In this document: in pieces, positions 22,115 through 33,756 of the stretch
Numbering within the stretch: position 1 is the first letter of the stretch
How the letters are laid out: every line of letters begins with the position of its first letter
NCBI RefSeq assembly: GCF_037893015.1
Contig: NC_133658.1
Coordinates: 634,704,107-634,768,106 of the forward strand
DNA from: Macrotis lagotis
Taxonomy: Eukaryota; Chordata; Mammalia; Peramelemorphia; Peramelidae
Direction: 5' to 3'
Length of the DNA: 64,000 nucleotides
The notes under the pieces: model-generated
The model's database searches: none
Told to the model about the DNA's origin: nothing
The model's input: the letters and a program-made list of their open reading frames with translations, nothing else
Made by a program: the position numbers and the translations under genes

Positions 22115-23051
22115 CAGGAATATAATTTCTTTTTTTGTACTTAAAGATTTTATATATTTTGAGTTTTACAGTTTTTCCCCTAATCTTATTTCCCCCCCAC
22201 CCCCCATAGAAGGCAATTTGCTAGTCTTTACATTGTTTCCATGTTGTACATTGATCCAAATTGAATGTGATGAGAGAGAAATCATATCCTTAATGAAGAA
22301 ACATAAAGTATAAGAGACAGAGAGGTCAGACAATAAGATATCAGTTTTTTTTTTTTTTTTTTTTTTTTTTTGCTAAATTAAAGTAAATAGTCCCTGGTCA
22401 TTGTTCAAATTCCACAGTTCTTTCTCTGGGTACAGATGGTATTCTCCTTTGCAGACAGACCCAAATTGTCCCTGATTGTTGCAGTAATGGAAGTCCATGT
22501 TGCTGTTAGGATATACAGTGTTTTTCTGGTTCTGCTCATCTCACTCAGTATCAGTTCATGCAAATCCCTGCAGGCTTCCCTGAATTCCCATCCCTCCTGG
22601 TTTCTAATAGAACAATAGTGTTCCATGACATACATATACCACAGTTTGCTAAGCCATTTCACCCACTGAAGGACATTTACTTGATTTCCAATTCTTTGCT
22701 ATCACAAAAAGGGCTGCTTTGAATATTTTTGTACAAGTGATGTTTCTACCCTTTTTCATCATCTCTTCAGGGTATAGACTCAGTAGTGGTATTACTGAAT
22801 CAAAGGGTAAGCACACTTTTGTTACCCTTTGGGCGAAGTTCCAAATTTCTCTCCAGAAAAGCTGGATGAGTTCACAGCTCCACCAACAATGTAACAGTGT
22901 CCCAGATTTTCTACAACCCTACCAACAGTGATAGTTATCCTTTCTGGTCATATTGGCCAGTCTGAGCCGTGTGAGGTGGTACCTCAGAGAAGCTTTAATT
23001 TGCATTTCTCTAATAAGTAATGATTTAGAGAAATTCAGAAATATAATTTCT
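22115..23051 (-). mobile_element. 5'-truncated L1 with ORF2 C-terminus, polyA tail and 16-bp TSD
   Basis: Flanked by caggaatataatttct (22115-22130) and cagaaatataatttct (23036-23051), 15/16 identical. The insert is about 905 bp. Reading leftwards, minus-strand ORF2 C-terminal remnants include GTLLHCWWSC (about 22.90 kb) and WYMYVMEHYCSIRN (22.63 kb), comparable to the conserved L1 C-terminal W-Y-MEYY-A-I-K motif. These are followed by 3' UTR, an internal run of 27 A (T27 at 22345-22371 on plus) and more 3' UTR. Frames are broken between the two motif blocks, so it cannot encode a product. It lacks the endonuclease and RT domains entirely. Confidence 0.88.
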
Positions 23052-24142
23052 AACAGAGGATGTCATTGAAAAATTCTTCAAAAAATATAATTGAGTCTTA
23101 AAGGGTTGTTAGCAATTCATCAGAAGTAATATGTGAGAAGTAAAAAGAGAGAGACGAGTCAAAAATAGTAACAAAGTTTTGAGATGGGGAAATTGGTTTA
23201 TTATAAGGGGGAGTCAGTTTTTGGAAAACTATAATAAGATTGAATAGAATATAAGCTCCTTATGAGTAGGGATTCTTTCCTTCTTTATACTTGTATGCAT
23301 ACTGCTTCAAGTTTTAAATTCAAAAAACATTTAGTACTAAATGCGTGTTGAATTTAAAACTTGATTTTGGCCAGGTTAAATCAACAAATAGATTGCATTT
23401 GGGTTGACACTTCTGTTCTCAATCTAATATTTATTTGACTGATCTGTTATTTTAAATTACATAAAATTCATATTGTATACATAGATATCATATGTAGCAC
23501 AAATATTTAAAACTCATATGTAGACTACTGTATGTCTAAAGACTGAATATGAAGGAAGACAACTGATAAATTAATAAATTAAGGACACTTTTACATTTGT
23601 CTTAAATGATGATTATTTTAATTCAATTAGATTAATTTAGTTTAATTTCAATTGAAAGGTAACTGAAAGACAGTCTAGGAGATTCACTTCTGGGATACTT
23701 ATCAAAAAAAAGGAAAAGCCTCCAGAATGTTAGATGGATTCTCTGTAAAGTATTTGTAGAAAAACATGCACAAGAATTGCCTAGGTAAAGAGTAGAAATA
23801 ACCTAGTGAACTGTATCAATCACAGGAATACCTATGCTGAAATCACTGTTATACCAAAGAACAAACATACCCAAAGAAAATTTTTTGCTCTGATTACAGA
23901 TATTATCACAATAAAGTTTTGTTTAAGTCTAAGTTTCTCTTATGAAATGTAAGTTACTTAAAATGTAAAATATGTGGTAAATAAAATGTTTTTATTTATT
24001 CATGAGCATTAACAACTTTAAATATATTTTAAAAACATACATGTGATCAAAAGTATTATGGAATTCTAATTAATAAATTTTCTAAGTGTTTCCCTCTTAT
24101 TCACATTTGGTCTTTAGATGCGATAAATGTATATGAAAGTAC

Positions 24143-24145
<3 letters not shown>
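23052..24145. other. AT-rich sequence with one L2 3' end
   Basis: About 23.25-23.35 kb reads 'gaatataagctccttatgag' and 'agggattctttccttctt', a plus-strand L2 3' terminus. The remainder is unique AT-rich DNA. Confidence 0.5.

Positions 24146-24192
<47 letters not shown>
24146..24192 (+). repeat. (AC)23 microsatellite
   Basis: Perfect AC array of about 47 bases. Confidence 0.97.
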
Positions 24193-24196
<4 letters not shown>

Positions 24197-26039
24197 ACTT
24201 GATATTCATGGTAAATGTGCCAGCCTTGGGAACGTACCAAATCCATCTATTTCCAAGACTGGTTGTATCTGAACGCTAATGAGGCTTACATTTTGGGCAA
24301 ATTTTTGGCTGAATGAAGCTCCAAAGTCATATCCGAATAAATTGAAATTAGATTTATTTTAAGTTTAAAGTTAGCTTCATTTGTATATGTATAACCACAG
24401 ATGTAGGCTATATCCACATTAAATAAATACAAATATGAATCATGTATTTAAAAGCTCAACCAAACACTAATGCTGATTGCATTACTAAAATGTGAATTGG
24501 TGGTTTCCAAATTATCTTTGAAGGGTGAATGAAACTCTTGGCTTCTAACCAATCCTCCCTGGAATCTTCCCTAAATGTATTTCAGAAGATGAAGAGAGAT
24601 AAAGGAAAGGGAGAAACCTCTTATTCTAATGCTTACAATGTTTTCTTTTTTGAAGAAATTAGGCCAGATGACAGCATGGCAAAGCCCAAAAAGTGATCAT
24701 TCATACAGCAGTTTAAAATGTGGTGCTTATGAAAGTGAGGTGCCACTAACATGTCCTAGGATCAGACAGAGAGTGGATGTGATCAGAACAAGCTTGCATG
24801 CAGAACTCTTTATTTGCCTTTGGAATTGATTTATAAACTTCTCGCTCTCTTGCATGCACAATTCTCCCCAACAGAAACTGGGAGCCAAGTTGTAGTGGCT
24901 GGTTATTATTATTATTATATTATTATTATTATTATTATTATTTAATATGGATGAATGTAGAGCAGGAATTTAACCAAGAACACCAGAGTATCTTTATTCA
25001 AGATTTCAGCCAGATTTTAATAACCCAGCTGTCCAGAGGTGAGAGGCTAATGAGGACATAAGGAATTCCTGGATGGAAAAAGGACAGTTGGCCCAATGAG
25101 TCTGTCTCCTTCAAGTTTATTGCAACACACCTCTCTGTATTGTCAGTATATCTTCCAACCCCTTCTGTCTACATAAACATGTCTAGTTGTCTCTTAGACT
25201 AACTTATATGTTATGTTTCACTCTGTGTATTTATTTGGCAACTTACTTTATATTCCATACGCCTATTTCTTCTTGAGTGAAGTAGGTTTATGCTCTCTCC
25301 ACTTCTTAATAAGATCGAATGAAATATATTATTTGTAAAAAGCACATAGCACAGTGACCTGGTATATAATAGACACTTTATAAATGCTTATTCCCTTCCC
25401 TAATCATTTTTATAAACATTTCTTTTAAGAGTTATAGCATTTTTTTACAACTGATATAAGAGAATGGAAAGAAATTAACTTGAAGAAATCTAGAACTGAA
25501 GTAAATTTCTAAGGACAAACTTATTCTTTCATTAATCCATGTTGCAGTTTTACTAAAGGTGTGAAAAAATGGAAGTAAACTGGATAAATGCCATAGTTTC
25601 TACTTTCACCCCAGGATCTATTTAGAATGTTCAAATGAGATAATCAAGAAAAGGAGCCCAAGACTTATTTAGATTTTACCTCTCAATATCAAATTATGTA
25701 GAGATTTGAAGCAGTCACTCAGATATTTTTCAGAGTTTTTAATCTCCTAAATTATCTGGGCATTTGATTCAAAAATGTTTTCTTGACTTGAGTAATGCAG
25801 AAAATCACTTCAAGTCTCCATATGAATCTCATGGCATTAGTTGTCAAAGCATTGGTTGGGCGACCTAGAAGCCACTAAAGTCTTCAATAATAAGTGAGGG
25901 AACTGAATTTCACCAGTAAGGAGATGATAAGACTACTGGTGAGTGAATTTGCTTTAGGTAAATAAATTATGACAGGCCAAATTATGTCTAAGGTAGGACT
26001 CTATAGAAAACCTAATGTCTAGGGCAAGAATCTCAGGTT
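24193..26039. other. AT-rich sequence with an ATT array and a MIR 3' end
   Basis: An (ATT)n array lies at 24903-24943. At about 25305-25400, 'gtaaaaagcacatagcacag' and 'actttataaatgcttattcc' mark a plus-strand MIR 3' end. No gene features elsewhere. Confidence 0.5.
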
Positions 26040-26135
26040 ATTATAACTATGGCTGTAAGGGACCTTGGAGATAATTTAGTACAACTCTTTCATTAACAGA
26101 TAAGTAAATTGAGGCTCAGAGGGAACAGATGAGAA
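26040..26135 (-). mobile_element. CORE-SINE-like fragment
   Basis: 'ggctgtaagggaccttggag' and 'agtaaattgaggctcagagg'. Same family as the copies at 18.78 and 26.75 kb. Confidence 0.6.
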
Positions 26136-26745
26136 TTTAAGTAGTTTTGCTAATCTAAACCTACCTCTTCCTGGGGAAAAGACAATTGGAGTCCCATCCA
26201 ATCTAGGAAAAAATCAAATGCACCTTGACCCTTGGGATGAGGACAAAACAGTCTCTCTGAAAGGAAGGGAATTAGGAAAGACCTTGGTTAACTTCAATTT
26301 TTTAATTTAAGATTTGTGGTAACTTTGAAGATTCATTTCTAGTTTTAGAACTTACCCACATTTCTTATTTTAAATCCCTGTGTTTATGGATACTAACAAC
26401 AAAAGAAAAGTCTTTGGAAAACTTAAAAAAAACTTGCATGCTCATGTCAGCATCAATAGGAAAGGGAAGAAGGGTAAACCTGTGACCTTTCTCCAAAACA
26501 TAGAAGAGTGAAAGAAATTGGGTAGAAGAAAGAAGCAGTAGAATAGAAGCAAATCTAGAGCTGCAAGAAGGAAGAGTGTGGTATAAGGTTTATCAGACAA
26601 GGGCCAAGTAATGCCTTTATATGTTTAACAACAATCCAAAATGTGAATAAAACTAACTATGGTTCACAAAATGTTGTTTTCTCAACTATAATGTATTTGA
26701 CTCAGTTAAGTTGATCCAGAACTGCATGAAGTTTATCTCTTCTAG

Positions 26746-27155
26746 AAACATAGATTTAGAGTTGAAAGGAATCTTAGAGGCCAACCAGATCAGGAGTTTT
26801 TAGCCTGAGGTCTGTGAACTTATTTTTGAAAATATTTTGAGAAGTGTATTTCAATATATTTGGTGTCCTTTGTAATTCCATATGCTTTATTTTGTATATT
26901 TGTATATTATTCTGAAAAGGGTTCATCAGTCTGCCAAAGGAGCCCAAGACACAAATCAGATCTTGGCCTCTGATCTGGACTAACCCCCTCATTTGACTAA
27001 AAAGGAAATTTTGGTTCAGAGACTTGCCTGGAGTCTAATGACTTGTCTAAAGTCACTGAGGGGAAAATGCAAGAATCTGATTACAAATGTTGGTCCTCTG
27101 ATTCTCCAAATACAGTACACTTACTACTACCTATGCTGCCTCCTAGGTGCTAGGG
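26746..27155 (-). mobile_element. CORE-SINE-like repeat split by a short DNA-transposon-like insert
   Basis: The left part (26746-26790, 'gatttagagttgaaaggaat') and right part (26973-27155, 'actaaccccctcatttgact' onward) form one element of the type at 42.54 kb. The interval 26791-26972 interrupts it. Confidence 0.62.
26791..26972. mobile_element. Short non-autonomous DNA transposon, hAT-like (tentative)
   Basis: About 182 bp beginning CAGGAGTTTTTAGCCTGAGG and ending near GATCTTGGCCTCTG, which are imperfect inverted ends. The interior ('gaacttatttttgaaaatat', 'ttcaatatatttggtgtcct') matches a short repeat I recall from marsupial genomes. I found no clean 8-bp target duplication, so the class is uncertain. 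Confidence 0.45.
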
Positions 27156-28192
27156 TATCATCATCTAACACCTTCAGAATCCAGACTCTATCTGTGAATA
27201 AACTTAAAAGGATTTGTCATTTTGGAGACATAGTGAGACTCAGGAGAAAGGGAAGAACTTTTTGTAATTTCATTTAGAATATTAAAGTTTCAAAGACACA
27301 ATTTAGAAACTAGCCCAATATCATATTCCTATAATTAGATATATATATATATATATGAATATCAAATTACTTGTTTTATTTTTACATGTGTATATTGTCA
27401 CAGTGCAAATACTTTGTACCTGATATGTTGGTTTAGTTGGTGTCCACATTCTTTATTCTTTATGCCCTGGAAACTCTGAAGACCTAAGTGTTATATAAGC
27501 ATAAGAGATTTTACTTCTTTTGTTATTTTTGCCTATGTTTAAGTGTCAGCACCTTGGCTTCTGTGATGAAAGATGATCCATAGGTCTTTTTCTTTTAATC
27601 CGTTTCCAAGCTCAGATACATAATGGTTTATAGAAATGAGAAGAGAAATATTTAAAATCTAACCAATTTTCTTCCAAACTTTGCCCTCAGAATGATTAAC
27701 TTTTAGGCAGTCTGTAAAATCCAGCTGTTGTCACCTTTCCATTCTAAGCCTTTTTGAAAGTGATCCAAAATCTCTTTGGTCTTAATAACACGTATCATCT
27801 AGAGTGCAATGTTAAGGAGGGAGTGGGGTGGGGGTGAGGAGCGAGTCTATGATGAATTTATTACAATCTTGGACCTCTCACAGTTAATGGAAGCATGTAG
27901 ATAGCTTTTTAATTTCTGAATTGAGATTTTTTTGAACTCAGGGCAGAGGTTTCAGTGTACTCTGGCTATCTGAGGTCGTACCTGATGACTTCTAATATTC
28001 AAAGCAGGTTGCTTGAAAGAATCCTCATCTTGAAGAGATTGTTCTTTGATTAAATATTTCCCGCATAGTTTTTGAACTTTGCACAATGGTTACATTTATC
28101 ATTGGGTGAAACCATTCAAGGTAACCCAAAATTTTTGTTATAAAAAGGATTGTCTTAGCCACTCATTCACCAATTTTGCTACTCCCCCCCTT
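27156..28192. other. Unique sequence with a G-rich patch
   Basis: 27.4-28.1 kb is repeat-free and of fairly high complexity. A G-rich patch (GGGAGTGGGGTGGGGGTGAGG) lies near 27819-27839. A short TA array lies at about 27341-27356. No coding feature. Confidence 0.35.
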
Positions 28193-28369
28193 CACATTCT
28201 GCTCTTTTGTTTTCTTTTTCAAGGCAATGGGGTTAAGTGACTTGCCCAAGGCCACACAGCTAGGTAATTATTAAGTGTCTGAGACCGGATTTGAACCCAG
28301 GTACTCCTGACTCCAGGGCCGGTGCTCTATCCACTGTGCCACCTAGCCGCCCCCCCACGTTCTGCTCTT
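28193..28369 (-). mobile_element. WSINE1/MAR1-type SINE with 14-bp TSD (13/14)
   Basis: Flanked by cacattctgctctt (28193-28206) and cacgttctgctctt (28356-28369). The reversed core, box B and head (CACTGTGCCACCTAGCCGC) are all present. Confidence 0.93.
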
Positions 28370-28546
28370 CCACTGAAATATTACAATTTTTCATCTGTTT
28401 GTGTACTACTAGCTATATTACAAACCACAAATTCCTTCCCTTGTCATCCAGCTACATTACTGATCCACTTCATATGAACCTTTTAATAGTTTATTGATTG
28501 TTACTTATTTTCTGATCACTTTACATGAAATTTTCTATTATCATCT

Positions 28547-28728
28547 GAAAATGAAAAATTTAGGGGCGGCTAGGTGGCACAGTGGATAGAGCACCGGCCC
28601 TGGAGTCAGGAGTACCTGGGTTCAAATCCGGTCTCAGACACTTAATAATTACCTAGCTGTGTGGCCTTGGGCAAGCCACTTAACCCCATTACCTTGCAAA
28701 AAACTAAAAAAAAAAAGAAAATGAAAAA
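28547..28728 (+). mobile_element. Well-preserved WSINE1/MAR1-type SINE with intact Pol III boxes
   Basis: Flanked by gaaaatgaaaaa at 28547-28558 and 28717-28728. Box A TGGCACAGTGG (28575-28585) and box B GTTCAAATCC (28620-28629) both fit the Pol III consensus. The core and the 'cttgcaaaaaactaaaaa' tail are complete. This is the cleanest copy in the window. Confidence 0.95.
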
Positions 28729-28779
28729 GTTGACTTCTAAGACTTTATTATGTCTTGAACCATCTGTATCTCCATCCTT

Positions 28780-28905
28780 GGTTTACCTAAAATTTACAGT
28801 CTAGACTCACATTTCCAGATGTCACCTCAATGTTCAACTAGCACCTCAAATTAAACAAATTTAAAATTGACTTCTTTATTTTCCCTTACAACCCAGCTTC
28901 TCTAC
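28780..28905 (+). mobile_element. L2 internal fragment
   Basis: 'tccagatgtcacctcaatg', 'caactagcacctcaaatta' and 'attgacttctttattttccc' parallel the L2 RT region encoding the LDIS-W...HLKLNMSKTEL stretch. Confidence 0.55.
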
Positions 28906-29464
28906 TGTTGAGGTGTTGACATGAACAGGTAGTGCCAACAGGTTTGTCCCTGATTCAGCAAGATAGAATGGCAGAGCTATTCACATAGTCATCAATGAAG
29001 AAAAACTTTCAAAACGATGTTTCTAATTAAAGTGGTGCTTCACTTTTCATTTGATTGAATAAGAGCCAGCAGAAGGGTCCCATCATTTACTGGCTATCAT
29101 CTGTACAAATTTAACTTCCTCAGTTCACTGAGGCTCTCAATTATACTGGACAAAGAAATGAGATTATTCTTGCAGAATCATTATCTGGCAAGATTTTGAG
29201 ACTTGAAGAACACACTTTTAAGCATGTGGGTGATCACCATCTTCTTTTCCATGTATGAATTCTTTGCTTCCTATATAAGATCAAAGTCTTTGATCTTTGG
29301 CTCAACATAAGGTTATCACGATTATGTCTCTCGGAGAAAGTGTACTATTCTAGGGCCAGTAATTTTTTTTTTTTGTTAGTGGAATTTGCCTTGTATTGGT
29401 GGAGTCCATTAGGCAGGTTGGTATTTTGTGATGAGGTTTGTCTAAAGCAGAAAAATCTGAGATT
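28906..29464. other. Unique sequence
   Basis: No gene or transposon recognised. Confidence 0.3.
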
Positions 29465-30020
29465 TCTAGGTGATGCAGTCAACCCTGGATTCAGGAGGAC
29501 CTGAATTTATTTTTTTAAATTTAATTAATTAATTTATTTTGAATTTTACAGTTTTCCCCATAATCTTGTTTCCTTCCCCCCACCCCTGACTGTTAGTATT
29601 GTTTCCATGGTATACATTGATCTAAATTGAATGTGATGAGAGAGAAATAATAGTCTTAAGGAAAAAATAAAATATAAGAGATAGCAAAATTACATTATAA
29701 GATAAGTTTTTAAAAATTAAAGGTAATAGTCTTTGGTCTTTGTTCAAGCTCCACAATTCTTTCTCTGGATACAGATGGTTATCCATTGCAGATACCCCAA
29801 AATTGTACCTGATTGTTGCACTAGAGGACCTGAATTTAAATCCAGCCTCAGATACTTACTAGCTATGTGACCCTGGGCCAATCATTTAATCCTGTTTGCC
29901 TCAGTCTCCTCATCTGTAAAATGAGCTGCAGAATGAAATGGCAAATCACTCCAGTATCTTTTCTAAGAAAACTCCAAAAGAAGTCACAGAGACTGGACAT
30001 GACTGAAATGACTCAACAAC
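29465..30020 (+). mobile_element. Marsupial SINE (second type) carrying an L1 insertion
   Basis: The head is at 29465-29509 ('ctggattcaggaggacctga'). The body resumes at 29824 and runs through 'tttgcctcagtctcctcatc', 'gaaatggcaaatcactccag' and 'catgactgaaatgactcaac'. The two halves rejoin exactly across the L1. Confidence 0.9.
29495..29838 (-). mobile_element. L1 3' end nested in a SINE, 15-bp TSD
   Basis: An exact duplication, gaggacctgaattta, lies at 29495-29509 and 29824-29838. The insert (29510-29823) starts T-rich (reversed tail). It matches the 3' UTR of the L1 at 22.13-22.5 kb over 'gaattttacagttttcccc', 'ttgaatgtgatgagagagaa' and 'ccacaattctttctctgg'. Confidence 0.92.
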
Positions 30021-30164
30021 TATAAGAAAAATCTGGAAAAATCCACTTTTATTTGCTAATAGATGGGAATAAGAAGAGGAGCCCATGGACTATGATGTTT
30101 TTGTCATTATTGTTAATATCATCATTATTTGCATAGTTACCTAAGTTTGAAACCCAGACCCAAT

Positions 30165-31446
30165 GAATGATTCAATCATCAGGTACTTAATATATGCTAA
30201 ATGTTTTGCTAAGAGAAAAGAGAAGCAAAATAACAAAAAACAATGTTCAAGAAGTTTATGCAATAACAGAATGATCATATGTAATATATAGACACATAGG
30301 TACATGTGTGATACATAGAGAAGGAACAAAAGGTAAACTTTGAGGGGAAGAACCAAGTGACTGGCAAGGATAAGGGAGGTCTTCTGCAGATGAGCTGAGT
30401 CTTGAAAGAAGATAGGGATGTTGAGTAGTGGAAGTAGGATGAAAAACATTCCAGGCAGTCCCAAGATACATAGCCTGGAAATGGAGCATCACATGTGAAG
30501 ATTAGCAAGTAATCCCATATCGCTGGATCAAACATAGAGTTTATGTAGGGGATACAGTAAAGTATATGAAGTGGAGAAAGTAGGAGGAGGTCAAGTTGTG
30601 AAGAGTCCTAAATGTCAGACAGATTTTATATTTTGCTTTGTAATAACAGGGAACCATTTGAATGACGTCATGGTCAAATCTAGACTTTAGGAAAATCACT
30701 TGGCAGCCATGTGATAGATTAATTAGAATGGAAGAGACCTTAAACAAAAAACAAATGGAAGTCAATACTCCAAATAAGAGGTGATGAGACCCTGAAGGAG
30801 GATTATGACTCTGTGAATAGAGAGAAAGAGATATACAAGGTAGAAACAGATTTGGCAACAGATTGGATATGTGGGATCAGTGAGAGCAAGGAGTAGAGGA
30901 GGAGGAGGAGGATGAGATTGCAAATCTGAAACACCAAAATGAGGTATCCTCAGAAGTAAGTGGGAAGTTAGGAAAAGAGAAGGGTTATGGCAGAAAGATA
31001 ATGAGTTCTGTTTTAGATATATGGAACTGAGATGCATATGGGACCTTCAGTTCAACATGTTCAATAGGGAGAGATTGAAGCTCAGGAGAGAGATTGAGTG
31101 TATACACACATATGCACACATATATCTTGGAATTATCTAAATATGTTAACTGGTCACTAAGGGTCATATAAAATAGACAAGTATGGAGGAGGAAAAAGCC
31201 CAGAATAGAGTCTTGAGTCACACTCACAGTTAGGGGGCATGATGGAATAACTGAAAGAAAAAAAATACCTTAAAATTGAGTAGCTAGTAGGGGAAGGTGA
31301 TCAGTAGTGTTAGAAATGCTGCAGAAAGTTCAAGAAGAATTAGGATTGAGAAAAGGCCAAAGATTTTTCAAGTAAGAGGTCATTGATAAATTTGGAGAAA
31401 GAGAGTCAAGAGATGGAGAGAGACAAAGAAAAGAGCAGAGAAGGGG

Positions 31447-31478
<32 letters not shown>

Positions 31479-32110
31479 GAGAGAGAGAGACAGACAGATT
31501 GACACAGAGAGAGAGAGACAGAAAGAGAGAGTGAAGAAGATTTTAATGGGTTTTGAATATTGTGAAAATAGAAGTGGAGTCACTAAGTATAAATTACTGT
31601 TTCATAGAATTTAGCAGAGAAGAGAATACATGTTATATAATAATTGAGGAGATGGTGGAATTGAGAGGTTTGTGGAGGAGTAATTCAAAACTATGTAGAA
31701 ATGAGGGAAAAGGACAGCAGATAGGGAAAGATTAAAGATGAGAGAGACAGTAAGGATTATGGTAGGAATGATATACTTACAAAGATGAGAAGAGATGGAA
31801 GTAAGGATTCATAGAGAGGGGTTAGTCTAGACAAAGAGTAGTACCTTTATTAGAAACTGAAGTATAGGAGATAGTGGTAGTGGGAAGTGATGTTAAGAAG
31901 GATGGGAGATGAGTAGAGAAGAGGGAACTCATGGTAGATGGTATCAATTTTTTGGTAAAGGGTCAGTTAAGGTCCTCAGCTGAGATGATGGAGAGGAGTG
32001 CCATGGATGTCTTAAGGAGACAAGAAGGTTTGGAACAGAGTTGAACTACTTTGCCAAGTGGTTGAGAATCATTGCAGGGGTGATAACCTAGGGTAACATT
32101 GGTGGCACTA
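30165..32110 (-). mobile_element. Long decayed L2 LINE with RT relics
   Basis: About 1.9 kb of reversed L2. Minus-strand frames retain landmarks of the RT and following domain. VTQDSILG (for VPQGSVLG), NLSPELQS and SKTELIIF lie at 31.0-31.23 kb, LLQGLITSYLEY near 30.76 kb, and CQVIFLKSRFDH near 30.7 kb. They fall in different frames, so several frameshifts are present. The expected catalytic YADD reads YLDN (31143-31132). A GA/CAGA array at about 31.44-31.53 kb lies within. Not functional. Confidence 0.85.
31440..31532 (+). repeat. (CAGA)n/(GA)n microsatellite inside L2
   Basis: ACAG units pass into GA and back to ACAG. The Leu/Ser/Cys/Val-rich minus frame across it is an artefact. Confidence 0.93.
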
Positions 32111-32290
32111 GAGGTCATTTCTGATTCCTCCTCCCTCCCTCCCAACATCCAATCAGTTACAAAGTCCGGTCCATTCTTCCTGCACAATGTCTGTCTTATT
32201 CTTATGCTGCTTTCCATCACCCCTGCCACCACCTCAATTCAGACCTTCATTATCTCTGCCTTGGGACTATTGTTTGCCAGCGCCTGTTAG
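32111..32290 (+). mobile_element. L2-related internal fragment, plus strand
   Basis: 'cccaacatccaatcagttac', 'ctgccaccacctcaattcag' and 'accttcattatctctgcctt' match the L2 coding stretch in sense orientation, opposite to the copy on its left. Confidence 0.6.
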
Positions 32291-32570
32291 AAACAGCTGT
32301 GGCTCATCCTGCTGAATGGGGAGGAGTGGTAAGGGCTGAACTCTCCAGTTCAAAAGGGCAATGGGTGCAGAACGGAACCGAGTGAAACATCATGTTCCAA
32401 AGGTACCAAACTCAATAATTCCTGTTCTTTAAAGCTGCTTTATTCAAATTTCCTTCCTGATTCAATTCTTTGACTGGGTCTCAGATACAGACTCATTCCC
32501 TTCTTGGATCACCATTTGCCATCTTGTGAGTGGATTTTTTTGTCATGCTCTTCATATCTTTATTTCACAA
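32291..32570. other. Unassigned sequence
   Basis: No gene or clear element. Confidence 0.3.
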
Positions 32571-32772
32571 TATCCTAGATTTAGAACTGATAGGACCCTC
32601 AGAAGCCATATCATTCAACCCTTTTATTTTACAAAGGAGGGAACTGAGATCCAGAGAGATGACACAGGATGAAAGTGGAGAAATGGAGATTTCATTCATG
32701 TCCTCAGATAGAAGGGGGGGAGGGAAAAATGGAGGGAAAGAGGACTCTTCCTACTGAACTACCCTGCCTCCC
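32571..32772 (-). mobile_element. CORE-SINE-like repeat, minus strand
   Basis: 'cctagatttagaactgatag', 'ttttacaaaggagggaactg' and 'ccctgcctccctg' in family order, with a purine-rich expansion inside. Confidence 0.6.
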
Positions 32773-33057
32773 TGAATGAACAAATCCCTTGAGTTGCCCT
32801 TAGACTGCTGATCTCTGGCTATCTATCTTCATAGACTAATTTGCCTTTGTTTCTTTGGTTCTGACAACAGACTATCTCTCCCCTGATAGCCTCTGGGCAC
32901 TTGTAGATATCTCTACAGTCAATGGTAGTCTTTCTTCCCTGGGAGGTGTTTCCACTATATTTTATCCATTGGAGGGATATTTAGGAGAGGGTAATTATCG
33001 TAATGGCCTCCTAATTGGTTTGCACACTATTGCTAGGCCATTATTATTAAAGTACAA
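32773..33057. other. Unassigned sequence with short L2-like piece
   Basis: 'taatggcctcctaattggtt' near 33.0 kb resembles the plus-strand L2 segment that follows the 32.1-32.3 kb piece. The rest is unassigned. The 88-codon frame at 32855-33121 has no recognisable feature. Confidence 0.35.
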
Positions 33058-33270
33058 CTCTGAGAGGCAGCTGGGACAGAATACTGGATCTGGAGTTAGG
33101 AAGATGGAAGTTGGGAACTAACTGTGTGACCCTGGGTCAGTCACAACGTCTGTCTACCTCAGTTTCCTCAACTTTAAGATGGGAATAATAATAGCACCTA
33201 TCTCCCAGGGTTGAGATAATATTTATAAAGTGATTAGCATAGTATCTGGCACTTAATGATTTTCTTTCTT
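33058..33270 (+). mobile_element. MIR-family SINE, plus strand
   Basis: 'gaggcagctgggacagaata', 'actgtgtgaccctgggtcag', 'acctcagtttcctcaacttt', 'gggaataataatagcaccta' and 'tagcatagtatctggcactt'. Near full length. Confidence 0.88.
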
Positions 33271-33334
33271 TTTTTCCTTCTTCCTTCTATCCTTTCTTCC
33301 TTCTCATGTGACTAACCCACTCAATTTTTTTCTA

Positions 33335-33696
33335 CTCCTTTCCTGACAAAAATTCCTTAATCTGCTATTCAAGGACCTTAAAACCTATCCTAGATCTACC
33401 TTTCTAGCCTTATTTCATATTAGTCCTTTCCTTTACCCTATACCTCAGTCAAATTGTAGCACTTGCCATTTCTGAACACATGCTGTATCTTTTGCCTATA
33501 TGCTTTTGTTTGTGTTTCATTTATGTCTGAAATGTTCCTGCCCATCTGCCCACATGTACACTAGTTGAAATACTCCCTATTCTTCAACGGTCAGATGAAT
33601 TGCCACTGCCTCAGGGAAGCCTTCCCTGATCTTCTGCTCCACTCCACTCCCTATCCCCCAATATGTGATCCCTTCCTCTTCTGAACTCTCATACTG

Positions 33697-33756
<60 letters not shown>

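Noticed and set aside
22405..22662. 85-codon minus frame with MEHY motif as a host gene
   Set aside because: The motif and its position before a 3' UTR, A run and target duplication identify it as an L1 ORF2 C-terminal relic.
28559..28716. tRNA gene suggested by good box A and box B
   Set aside because: The boxes belong to the tRNA-derived head of a SINE. There is no cloverleaf acceptor pairing and the body continues into the CORE domain.
30900..30915. Short GGA repeat as a regulatory element
   Set aside because: It lies within the purine-rich strand of a decayed L2 and has no supporting context.
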